Part shown: positions 54,968-62,632 of the stretch, in pieces | Layout: every line of letters begins with the position of its first letter | Numbering within the stretch: the first letter of the stretch is position 1 | Assembly (NCBI RefSeq): GCF_002355855.1 | Contig: NZ_AP017655.1 | Span: 1,612,001-1,676,000, forward strand | From: Sphingobium cloacae | GTDB taxonomy: Bacteria; Pseudomonadota; Alphaproteobacteria; Sphingomonadales; Sphingomonadaceae | Length of the DNA stretch: 64,000 nucleotides | Reading direction: 5' to 3' | The notes under the pieces: generated by a model | The model's input: only the letters and a program-made list of their open reading frames with translations | Database searches by the model: none | What the model was told of the DNA's origin: nothing | Made by a program: the position numbers and the translations under genes

Positions 54968-55002
54968 GAATCTTGTGCTCTATCCTGCTGAGCTACGGGT
55001 GC
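54926..55002 (-). tRNA. tRNA-Arg(CCT)
   Basis: A 77-base tRNA on the minus strand, with CCA encoded at its 3' end. The acceptor arms GCACCCG and CGGGTGC pair, the anticodon stem CAAGA/TCTTG encloses loop TTCCTAA with anticodon CCT, and GGTTCGAATCC forms the T arm. It reads AGG codons. It marks the border between the mobile element and the conserved chromosome. Confidence 0.97.
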
Positions 55003-55091
55003 ACCGAGCGAAAGACTGAAATCTCCGCGCCCCGGCGATACCCGCGCGCCCACGGCTCGTCAACAGGTCGAGGTCAGCGCTTCCCCGCAGG

Positions 55092-55568
55092 TCAATTCTG
55101 CACTTCGGGAGGAATGATGGGAAAAGGCAGCGGTGCGACTTCCACCCCTTCGGAGATCAGGGCGCGTGCTTCCTCCGGCGCGACTTCGCCGTGGATGCTT
55201 GTGCGGTCCTGTTCGCCGTAATGCATCGCCCGCGCCTGCTCCGCGAAAGTGCGGCCGACCCAGGTCGACCCTTCCAACGCCTTGGCCTGCGCGTCGGCCA
55301 TCGCCTGCATCAATGCACGCATCCGGCCTTCATCCGCATGGCCCATCGGGGCCGACGCCTCTTCGGCGGTTGAGACGAGCATATCGGTCCGGCTGTTGCC
55401 CTTGGCCGTGACGGCCGGGGCCATCAAGGCCTTGGCGATCCGGACATCTCCGCACATCGGGCAGGAAAGCAGGCCTCGCGCCTTCTGATCGTCGAAATCG
55501 GCGCTGGAACCGAACCAGGCTTCGAACACATGGCCCTGCCCTTCGCACTGGAGGTCGAACACGATCAC
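55092..55568 (-). CDS. DUF1178 family protein
   Basis: A 158-residue protein of the DUF1178 family, typical of alphaproteobacteria: N-terminal MIVFDLQCEGQGHVFEAWF, then a CPMCG pair that with Cys8 probably forms a zinc site. Function unknown. Its ATG overlaps the stop of the nitrilase-like gene by 4 bases; the run DUF1178, nitrilase, glutaredoxin is compact and co-directional. Confidence 0.88.
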   Translation of the reverse strand: MIVFDLQCEGQGHVFEAWFGSSADFDDQKARGLLSCPMCGDVRIAKALMAPAVTAKGNSRTDMLVSTAEEASAPMGHADEGRMRALMQAMADAQAKALEGSTWVGRTFAEQARAMHYGEQDRTSIHGEVAPEEARALISEGVEVAPLPFPIIPPEVQN

Positions 55569-56404
55569 CCGATTACTACGTCCCTGGCTATCTCACGGCG
55601 GTTGGCAATGGCGGGCACGCGCCCGCGCACTTCCTCTATGCGAGCTATGTCGATGTCCGCAAGAGCCAGTCCTATCTCCTCGCCCATGTCGAGCAGGACG
55701 TCGCCCCATGGGTCCACGACCAGACTATGCCCGTAGGTGTCCCGTCCATCGGCATGACGCCCGGTCTGCGCGGGTGCGATGACAAAGCATCCCGCCTCGA
55801 TCGCACGGGCGCGCAGCAAGATGTGCCAATGCGCCTGCCCGGTCGGCACGGTGAAGGCGGCGGGCATCAGCAAGACCGTCGCGCCCGCATTGGTGAGCGC
55901 GCGATAAAGATCGGGAAAGCGCATGTCGTAACAAACGGAAAGCCCCATGCGCGCCCATGGCGTGTCCACGGCGACCGCCTGCTCGCCCGGTCCATAGACC
56001 GCGGATTCGCGCCAGCTTTCCCCTGTCGCCAGATCGACATCGAACAGATGGATCTTGTCGTAACGCGCACGGATTTCACCGCGGTCGTCGATCACGAAAC
56101 TGCGATTGGCCCAGCGCCCGTCCGCCCGTTCGTCCTTGAAGGCGAGCGAACCGACATGCACCCACAGGCCTTGCTTCGCTGCTGTTTCACGAATGGCGGC
56201 GAGCACCGGATCGTCCGCTTCCGTCCGCAATGTCTCGGCAGCCCGCTTGCGGTCGCGGTCCAGATAGCCGGCCATTTCCGGCGTGAAGAGCATGTCCGCG
56301 CCTTCGCTCCTGGCGTGCCTGGCCATCTCCGTAATCGCCGCGGCATTGGCGGAGGGGTCGACGCCGCTGGTCATCTGGAAGATCGCGGCGCGCATAACGG
56401 TCAC
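55565..56404 (-). CDS. Carbon-nitrogen hydrolase (Nit-like)
   Basis: A 279-residue nitrilase-superfamily amidase with the Glu43-Lys117-Cys158 triad (FTPEMAGY, RYDKIHLFD, VCYDMRFPD). The FDVDLATGESWRES segment suggests the Nit1/Nit2 branch, which hydrolyses deaminated glutathione or omega-amidates. It overlaps the glutaredoxin stop by 4 bases. The glutaredoxin neighbour fits a role in glutathione repair. Confidence 0.88.
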   Translation of the reverse strand: MTVMRAAIFQMTSGVDPSANAAAITEMARHARSEGADMLFTPEMAGYLDRDRKRAAETLRTEADDPVLAAIRETAAKQGLWVHVGSLAFKDERADGRWANRSFVIDDRGEIRARYDKIHLFDVDLATGESWRESAVYGPGEQAVAVDTPWARMGLSVCYDMRFPDLYRALTNAGATVLLMPAAFTVPTGQAHWHILLRARAIEAGCFVIAPAQTGRHADGRDTYGHSLVVDPWGDVLLDMGEEIGLALADIDIARIEEVRGRVPAIANRREIARDVVIG

Positions 56405-56658
56405 AGGCCCAGCAGGGGGTCGAGTTTGCCCTGCCGGTTGAGCGCGGCCATGTCGTCGCTGCCGCCGATATGCCGGCCATCGATGAAAATTTGCGGCACC
56501 GTCGTTCCGCCGTGGGATCGTTCCAGCATTTCCTGCCGCTTCGGCCCGCCCATGGTGATGTCATATTCCTCGAACGGCACGCCCTTGCCTTCCAGCAGGG
56601 CCTTGGCCCGCGCGCAATAGCCGCAGAAAGCCTTGGTATAGATTTCGACCTTCGCCAT
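56401..56658 (-). CDS. grxC: Glutaredoxin 3
   Basis: An 85-residue glutaredoxin that reduces disulfides with glutathione. The redox site is Cys12-Gly-Tyr-Cys15 rather than the usual CPYC; TTVPQIFIDGRHIGG is the conserved cis-Pro and glutathione-binding part. The ATG at 56658 gives the standard length. First gene of the grxC-nitrilase-DUF1178 run. Confidence 0.92.
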   Translation of the reverse strand: MAKVEIYTKAFCGYCARAKALLEGKGVPFEEYDITMGGPKRQEMLERSHGGTTVPQIFIDGRHIGGSDDMAALNRQGKLDPLLGL

Positions 56659-56710
56659 TGTTTCCCGATACTCCTTCATCGCACGAGATGGAGAAGGTAG
56701 GACGCCTTTG

Positions 56711-57454
56711 TCAATCGAGCGGTTCCCTGTCCGGCAGCACCCGCGCCCAGCAGAGCAGATGCACCTGCGCCGCGCCGCCGCGCCTCAGCACCAGCGCGCA
56801 GGCGGCCGCCGTCGCTCCGCTGGTATGCACATCGTCGATCAGCAGGATGGTTTTCCCTGAAAGATCATGGTCCGCCGCCAGAGCGAAAGCGCCGCGCACT
56901 GCCTTTGCGCGACGGCGGGGATTCATGCCGCGCAAGGGCTGGGTCCGCTTCGTCCGCAGCAGCGCATGTTTGTCGACGGGCAGTCCGGTTGCCCGGCCCA
57001 GATGGTCGGCGATCAGCGCCGCCTGGTTGAACCCGCGCCACCACAGCCGCCAGCGATGCAACGGCACCGGCACGATCAGCGGCCGGTCCTCCCCCCGGAC
57101 ATGGCGCGCCATATGGTTCGCGATCAGCCGGGCGAGGCCAATGCGCCGCCCATATTTGAGCCGCAGCGCCACCGATCGCGCCACGTCGCCATAGGCCAGC
57201 ACCGCCCGCGCGCTGTCGAAGGGCGGCGGGTCGGACAGGCAGGCGCCGCACTCCCCGCCCTCCCCCATATCATGACCGAAGGGCACGCCGCAGCGGGCGC
57301 AGCAGGGGTCGCCGAGGAAATCCATCCCGCTCCAGCAGGCGAGGCAGAAGGACTGCTCCCGCTCCACCACCACGCCGCAGCCGGGGCAGCGCGGCGGCAG
57401 GGCATAGTCCAGCGCCGACGCGCCGATGGTCTTGAGAAGCGGGAGGACCGGCAT
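56711..57454 (-). CDS. ComF family phosphoribosyltransferase-like protein
   Basis: A 247-residue ComF-type protein: an N-terminal double zinc ribbon (CPGC, CLAC, CARC, CGAC) and a C-terminal phosphoribosyltransferase-like domain with LLIDDVHTSGAT as the PRPP loop. ComF proteins act in DNA uptake or recombination. The ATG at 57454 precedes the domain; an upstream alternative would overlap the divergent methyltransferase. Confidence 0.88.
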   Translation of the reverse strand: MPVLPLLKTIGASALDYALPPRCPGCGVVVEREQSFCLACWSGMDFLGDPCCARCGVPFGHDMGEGGECGACLSDPPPFDSARAVLAYGDVARSVALRLKYGRRIGLARLIANHMARHVRGEDRPLIVPVPLHRWRLWWRGFNQAALIADHLGRATGLPVDKHALLRTKRTQPLRGMNPRRRAKAVRGAFALAADHDLSGKTILLIDDVHTSGATAAACALVLRRGGAAQVHLLCWARVLPDREPLD

Positions 57455-57497
57455 GATCCTCCTTGTTCCCGCTCCGCGTCCGATGCACAAGGCCCGC

Positions 57498-58346
57498 ATG
57501 ACCCATCCCGACATCTTCGACCGGCGGCTGCGCGCGTTGCGGCGCGACCGGATGATGCGCCGTTTCGCGGATCATGATTTCCTGTATCGCGCGATGCTGG
57601 ACGAGTTGCTGGACCGGCTGGCCGATGTGCAGCGCGAATTGCCCGAGGCGCTGGTGATCGGCTGTCCGGACGGGAGCGCCAGGGCGGCGCTGGAAACCAT
57701 GAAGAAGAAGGTCATCTGTTGCGATCCTGGATTCCTGGCCGCGCGGCAGGCGGGGGGGGTGCAGGGGGATGAGGATGCCCTGCCCTTCGCCGATAAAAGT
57801 TTCGATTTGATACTGGCTTGCGGGACATTGGACAGCGTCAACGACCTGCCCGGCGCGCTGATCCTGATGAACAGGATCCTGCGGCCGGACGGGCTGATGC
57901 TGGCGGCTTTCGCGGGGGCGGGCAGCCTGCCCCGGCTGCGCGCCGCGCTGATGGCGGGGGAAGGCGACCGGCCCGGGCAGCATATCCATCCGCAGGTCGA
58001 TGTGCGGTCCGCCGGCGACCTGCTGGCGCGGGCCGGTTTCGCGATGCCGGTGGCGGACGGCGATATGCTGACGGTGCGCTATGGCGACATGATCCGGCTG
58101 ATGCACGATTTGCGCGGCATGGGCGCGGGCAATGTGCTGGCGTCGCGTCCCCCGGCCCTGCGGCGCGAGGGACTGGCGGGCGCGATGGCGCATTTCGCGC
58201 AGGCCGCCGATCCCGATGGCCGGACCGCCGAGCAGATCGGCGTCCTTTACCTGAGCGGCTGGAGGCCCGATCCCAGCCAGGCGCGGCCCGCGCGGCGGGG
58301 GAGCGCGACGGTCTCCCTCGCCCAGGCCCTGAAGCGCAAGGACTGA
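57498..58346 (+). CDS. SAM-dependent methyltransferase (NDUFAF5-like)
   Basis: A 282-residue class I methyltransferase-fold protein resembling the NDUFAF5/BioC group of alphaproteobacteria: FDRRLRALRRDR start, LVIGCPDGS as motif I, DEDALPFADKSFDLIL as motif II region. NDUFAF5 modifies complex I, so a role in respiratory complex assembly is possible. It is divergent from comF with 43 bases between starts. Confidence 0.8.
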   Translation: MTHPDIFDRRLRALRRDRMMRRFADHDFLYRAMLDELLDRLADVQRELPEALVIGCPDGSARAALETMKKKVICCDPGFLAARQAGGVQGDEDALPFADKSFDLILACGTLDSVNDLPGALILMNRILRPDGLMLAAFAGAGSLPRLRAALMAGEGDRPGQHIHPQVDVRSAGDLLARAGFAMPVADGDMLTVRYGDMIRLMHDLRGMGAGNVLASRPPALRREGLAGAMAHFAQAADPDGRTAEQIGVLYLSGWRPDPSQARPARRGSATVSLAQALKRKD

Positions 58347-58365
58347 CCGTGCATCAGGCCGCGTA

Positions 58366-59241
58366 TCAGGCCGCCCCACCGGGATCGAGAGCGCCCACCG
58401 TCGGCGGATCGGCCACTTCCCATGCCTGCCAGCCGCCGAAGCGGAAGGCATATTGAACATGGTCGCCCCTGCGGAAAGCCGCCCCGTCCCATGTCACGAC
58501 CTGCAATTCGATCCGGTCGTGGCGATGGACGTGCAGCCAGTTGAAGCTTTGCGGCTCCGCATTGCGCAGGCGGGTGGAGGTCGCCGTTCCCGCCTGAATG
58601 ACCAGCGCGCCGCCCGCATCCTCCGCCATCTTCCGCGCCGCCTGCGCGTAGGTGCGGTGGAAATGCCCGGCGAGCGCGATGTGGATGCCCGCTTCCCGCG
58701 CCGCCTTCACCGCGTCGTCGTGACGGCCGACCGCCTCGCTCCATTCGCCGCCCTCGCCGATGGGCATGGCGAAAAGCGGATGATGGGTGACGAGGATGCG
58801 GGTCTTTTCCGGCGCGACGGGGGCGAAGCGGTCCCGCATCAGTTCCATCTGCGCCCGGTTGAGCCGCCCGTCCTTGATCGTGAGCGAGCGGGCCGTGTTG
58901 AGGCCGAGGATCGCCACCGCATCATCCTCGTAAAAAGGACAGAGATCGGTGGAGATATAGCGCCGGTAGCGGTGGAGCGGCCGCGCGAACCGGCGCAGCA
59001 CGTCATAAAGCGGCACGTCATGATTGCCCGGTATGATAAGCAGCGGCAGGCCCGCCGCGCGCAGCCGGTTGACCCATGCCGACGCCTGCCGGAACTGCGC
59101 CACCCGCGCCCGCTGGGTCAGGTCGCCGCTGATGACCACCAGATCGGGCCGTTTTTCCAGCAGCCATGCTTCCGCCGCGGTCACGATCCTGTCGTCATGC
59201 GCGCCGAAATGCAGGTCGGAAAGATGAGCGATACGAGCCAT
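58366..59241 (-). CDS. Calcineurin-like metallophosphoesterase
   Basis: A 291-residue phosphoesterase of the CpdA/Icc type. Metal ligands are in HLSDLHFG (Asp9, His11), SGDLTQ, GNHD, THHP and GHFH. Substrate may be cyclic AMP, another nucleotide or a phospholipid head group; the sequence does not decide. It is convergent with the methyltransferase and divergent from the lipid kinase. Confidence 0.88.
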   Translation of the reverse strand: MARIAHLSDLHFGAHDDRIVTAAEAWLLEKRPDLVVISGDLTQRARVAQFRQASAWVNRLRAAGLPLLIIPGNHDVPLYDVLRRFARPLHRYRRYISTDLCPFYEDDAVAILGLNTARSLTIKDGRLNRAQMELMRDRFAPVAPEKTRILVTHHPLFAMPIGEGGEWSEAVGRHDDAVKAAREAGIHIALAGHFHRTYAQAARKMAEDAGGALVIQAGTATSTRLRNAEPQSFNWLHVHRHDRIELQVVTWDGAAFRRGDHVQYAFRFGGWQAWEVADPPTVGALDPGGAA

Positions 59242-59336
59242 TTTCCTCTAACGAGCCTAAAGACAATGGGTTGCGCGGGAATTGCGCGGACAGGCCGCAC
59301 GCGGGAGCGTATCCGGCTTTGGTGAGTTGTTGTGCC

Positions 59337-60233
59337 ATGGAAACGAAACCCCTGCCGCGCGAAGCGGTCCTGATCGTCAACGCGCAGTCCCGCAAGGGCG
59401 AGGCCCATTTCGCGGAAGCCAAAGCGCTGATCGAAAAGGCTGGCATCCGCCTGATCGCCGCCCATGGGGTGAAAAATCCGGATCATATGGCGGAAACCGT
59501 GCGCACCGCCGTCGAATCCGGCGCGCCGATGGTGATCGTGGGCGGGGGCGACGGATCGCTGTCGGGAACGGTGGATGAACTGGTGGGCAAGGATTGCGTG
59601 TTCGCCGTCCTGCCGTTGGGCACGGCGAACAGCTTCGCGCGGACGCTGGGACTGCCGCTGGACGTGGAGCGCGCGATCGAGGCCATCGCGCAGGGCCGCA
59701 GGCGGCGGATCGACCTTGGCATGATCGATGGCGATTATTTCGTCAACGCGGCCTCCATGGGGCTGTCGCCGATGATCGGGGACACGGTGCCGCACAAGCT
59801 GAAACGCTATCTGGGGCGCGTGGGCTATCTGCTCTGGGCGATGAAATGTTCCGTCGGATTCCGCGCGTTCCGGCTGGTGATCGACGATGGCGACAAGGAA
59901 CATCGCCTGTGGTCGACCGAGGTGCGCATCCTGAACGGCCCTTTCCATGGCGGGGTGGAACTGTCCGACGACGCCGATGTCGATACGGGCGAGATCGTGG
60001 TGCAGGCCATCGTCGGGCGCAGCCATATGCGGCTGGCGTGGGACTGGTATGCGAAATTCTTCCGGCTGCGCGACCGCAATGCCCATACGCAGGAGTTTCG
60101 CGGCAAATCCTTCCGCCTGAGCGCCCAGCCGCCGCAGCGCCTGTCGATCGACGGGGAAGTGCTGGCGAAAACGCCCTTCACCGCAAAGGTCGCGGGGGGA
60201 GCGATAGAGGTTGCGGTTCCGGCGGGCGGGTAA
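59337..60233 (+). CDS. Diacylglycerol kinase family protein
   Basis: A 298-residue lipid kinase-fold protein (YegS/DagK type). GGGDGS (about 69-74) and PLGTANSFARTLG bind ATP; a beta-sandwich follows, with SIDGEV near the end. It probably phosphorylates diacylglycerol or a related lipid at the inner membrane. The ATG at 59337 gives the family length. Confidence 0.87.
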   Translation: METKPLPREAVLIVNAQSRKGEAHFAEAKALIEKAGIRLIAAHGVKNPDHMAETVRTAVESGAPMVIVGGGDGSLSGTVDELVGKDCVFAVLPLGTANSFARTLGLPLDVERAIEAIAQGRRRRIDLGMIDGDYFVNAASMGLSPMIGDTVPHKLKRYLGRVGYLLWAMKCSVGFRAFRLVIDDGDKEHRLWSTEVRILNGPFHGGVELSDDADVDTGEIVVQAIVGRSHMRLAWDWYAKFFRLRDRNAHTQEFRGKSFRLSAQPPQRLSIDGEVLAKTPFTAKVAGGAIEVAVPAGG

Positions 60234-60240
60234 GAAGAAT

Positions 60241-60264
60241 TCCCGCCATTCTCCTCCGGCGGGA
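60241..60264. terminator. Weak hairpin between lipid kinase and glmU
   Basis: TCCCGCC and GGCGGGA, 10-base loop, between two convergent genes. Without a T-run it is a weak candidate for two-way termination. Confidence 0.4.
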
Positions 60265-60284
60265 GTGTCCGATCCTTGACCGAA

Positions 60285-61637
60285 TCAAGCCTTCGCGGCC
60301 TTGCGTTCCTGCATCTTCTTGCGGAAGCGGGCGGCCCAGCCGGGCCTGGCGTCCTGCGCGGGACGGACGAGGCACAGCGCGTCGGCGGGCACGTCCGCCG
60401 TCACCGTGCTGCCCGCGCCGACGATCGCGCCGTCGCCGATCTTCACCGGGGCGACCAGAGCGCTGTTGGAGCCGATGAAGGCCCCCGTCCCGATCTCCGT
60501 CCGATATTTGAGGAAGCCGTCATAATTGCAGGTGATGGTGCCCGCGCCGATATTGGCCCCCGCCCCCACGCTGGCATCGCCGATATAGGAGAGGTGGTTG
60601 GCCTTCGCGCCTTCCGCCAGTTCCGCTTTCTTGATCTCCACGAAATTGCCGACCTTGGCTTTCGGGCCGATCTTCGCGCCGGGGCGCAGGCGGGCATAGG
60701 GGCCGATTTCCGCACCGCTTTCCACCCGCGCGCCTTCCAGATGGGAGAAGGCGTGGATGACCACATCGTCCGCCACGCTCACGCCGGGACCGAAGACGAC
60801 ATTGGGTTCCACCACCACGTCGCGGCCCAATAGCGTGTCATGAGAGAAGAACACCGTTTCCGGCGCGACCAGCGTGACGCCATCGCGCATCGCGTCGACG
60901 CGACGGCGCGCCTGCCAGAGCGCCTCCACGCCGGCCAGTTCGATGCGGCTGTTGATGCCCGCGACTTCCCATGCCTCCGTCTCGATCACGGCGCTTTGCG
61001 CGCCGGGAAGCATCACGATGTCGGGCAGATAATATTCGCCCGCCGCATTGTCGTTGCCGATGCTGTCCAGCAGCACGAACAGGTCGGTCGAGCGCACCGC
61101 CATCAGCCCGCTGTTGCAGAGCGTCACGGCGCGCTCGGCGGCGCTGGCGTCCTTATATTCGACCATCTTCTCGATGATGCCCTGCCCGTCCGCGACGATC
61201 CGGCCATAGGCGGCGGTGTCCGCGGGGCGGAAGCCCAGCACGACCGCGCGCGGCTCGTCCCCCCGCGCCAGCCGGTCCAGCATCGCCCGCATCGTTTCCG
61301 TCCGCACCAGCGGCACGTCGCCATAGAGGATCAGCACGTCGCCCGCGAAGCCCTCCAGCGCGTCATGCGCCTGCGCGACGGCATGGCCGGTGCCAAGCTG
61401 CCGGTCCTGCACGGCGATGGCGACGCCCTTGCCCTCCACCGCCTTTTCCACCTGATCGCGGCCCGCGCCGACGACGACCACCTGCCGCTCCGGCTGCAAC
61501 TCCGCCACGCTCGCCAGCAGATGCAGCAGCATCGGGCGGCCCGCGACGGGATGCAGCACCTTGTGCAGCGACGACTTCATGCGCGTGCCCTGCCCGGCGG
61601 CAAGGATGATGACGGCAAGGGGGCGGCTGGCGGTCAC
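60285..61637 (-). CDS. glmU: Bifunctional UDP-GlcNAc pyrophosphorylase/GlcN-1-P acetyltransferase
   Basis: A 450-residue GlmU that makes UDP-N-acetylglucosamine for peptidoglycan and lipopolysaccharide. The N-terminal uridylyltransferase has LAAGQGTRMKSS (about 12-23); the C-terminal left-handed beta-helix acetyltransferase has repeated hexapeptides with NFVEIKKA, HLSYIGD and GAGTITCNYDG. The GTG at 61637 with an AGGAG upstream gives the standard length; earlier in-frame codons overlap the divergent gph start region. Confidence 0.95.
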   Translation of the reverse strand: MTASRPLAVIILAAGQGTRMKSSLHKVLHPVAGRPMLLHLLASVAELQPERQVVVVGAGRDQVEKAVEGKGVAIAVQDRQLGTGHAVAQAHDALEGFAGDVLILYGDVPLVRTETMRAMLDRLARGDEPRAVVLGFRPADTAAYGRIVADGQGIIEKMVEYKDASAAERAVTLCNSGLMAVRSTDLFVLLDSIGNDNAAGEYYLPDIVMLPGAQSAVIETEAWEVAGINSRIELAGVEALWQARRRVDAMRDGVTLVAPETVFFSHDTLLGRDVVVEPNVVFGPGVSVADDVVIHAFSHLEGARVESGAEIGPYARLRPGAKIGPKAKVGNFVEIKKAELAEGAKANHLSYIGDASVGAGANIGAGTITCNYDGFLKYRTEIGTGAFIGSNSALVAPVKIGDGAIVGAGSTVTADVPADALCLVRPAQDARPGWAARFRKKMQERKAAKA

Positions 61638-61729
61638 GGCGAGGGGACTCCTGTTATCGGGCGGTGGGCTGGCGCTCCTGTGCCATGTTTGGCTTGCCTT
61701 TGCCACCGCCGGAAGGGCATGGGCGCGGC

Positions 61730-62398
61730 ATGACACGGATTCCCTTCGACATCGTCGGTTTCGACCTGGACGGCACGCTGATCGACACGAGCGGCGATCT
61801 GGCCGCAGCGGTGAACTATGCGCTTGGCAGGCTGGGGCGTGCTCCTTTCCCGGCGGAGGCGATCCATCCTTTCGTCGGCAAGGGCGCGCGGGTGATGCTG
61901 GAACGCGCGCTCGCCGCTTCGGGGGGGTATGGAGAGGCCGAACTGGAGGAGGGCCTGCCCGTCCTGCTCGATTATTACGAGCAGAATCTGGCGATCCATT
62001 CCGTGCCCTATCCCGGCCTGATCGAAGCGATGGACCGGCTGGCGGCGGGCGGCGTGAAGCTCGCCATCTGCACCAACAAGGCGGAACGCTTCGCCATTCC
62101 GCTGATGCGCCAGCTGGGCCTGTCGGATCGCTTCGCCAGCATCGTGGGTGGCGACACGGTGGGCGTCGCCAAGCCCGACCCGGCCCCGATCCGCGAGATG
62201 ATCGCGCGGGCAGGCGGGGGCCGCGCGATCTTCCTGGGCGACACGATCAACGACATCGCGGGCGCGCGCAATGCGGGCATCCCCCCTGTGGCGGTCAGTT
62301 TCGGCTTTCTGGACGGGCCGGTCGAAAATCTGGAGGCCGATGCGGTCATCCATCATTTCGACGAACTGGTGCCGTTGCTGGAGCGGTGGCCCGGCTGA
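61730..62398 (+). CDS. gph: Phosphoglycolate phosphatase
   Basis: A 222-residue HAD-superfamily phosphatase with Asp12 and Asp14 in GFDLDGTLID, CTNKAE as the Thr motif, KPDPAP with the Lys, and FLGDTINDI with the final acids. It removes phosphate from 2-phosphoglycolate, a product of DNA repair and RubisCO side reaction. Divergent from glmU by 92 bases. Confidence 0.9.
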   Translation: MTRIPFDIVGFDLDGTLIDTSGDLAAAVNYALGRLGRAPFPAEAIHPFVGKGARVMLERALAASGGYGEAELEEGLPVLLDYYEQNLAIHSVPYPGLIEAMDRLAAGGVKLAICTNKAERFAIPLMRQLGLSDRFASIVGGDTVGVAKPDPAPIREMIARAGGGRAIFLGDTINDIAGARNAGIPPVAVSFGFLDGPVENLEADAVIHHFDELVPLLERWPG

Positions 62399-62573
62399 CC
62401 GCGAGGCGGGGCTGCCATGAGTAGGGACGGGCGCTCTGCTTCCAGCGTGCGTCGTGCTCCTGCGGCGGCAGGAACCCCAGTTTCGCCGCTCGATCCGGGC
62501 TCCTGCCTTCGCACTTGTCGCTTAACGGCAAAGTCTGCCCGAACAATCCTCCAAGACCGCTCGCAAGCTCCAT

Positions 62574-62612
62574 GAAAAAGGGACGGCGGATTGGATGCGC
62601 CGTCCCTCTTCA
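62574..62612 (-). terminator. Rho-independent terminator of lpdA
   Basis: A 10-bp stem AGGGACGGCG/CGCCGTCCCT (62579-62588 with 62598-62607), 9-base loop, followed on the minus strand by a T-run (complement of AAAAA at 62575-62579). It lies directly after the lpdA stop. Confidence 0.8.
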
Positions 62613-62632
62613 TCAACCGGCATTGCAGCCTG

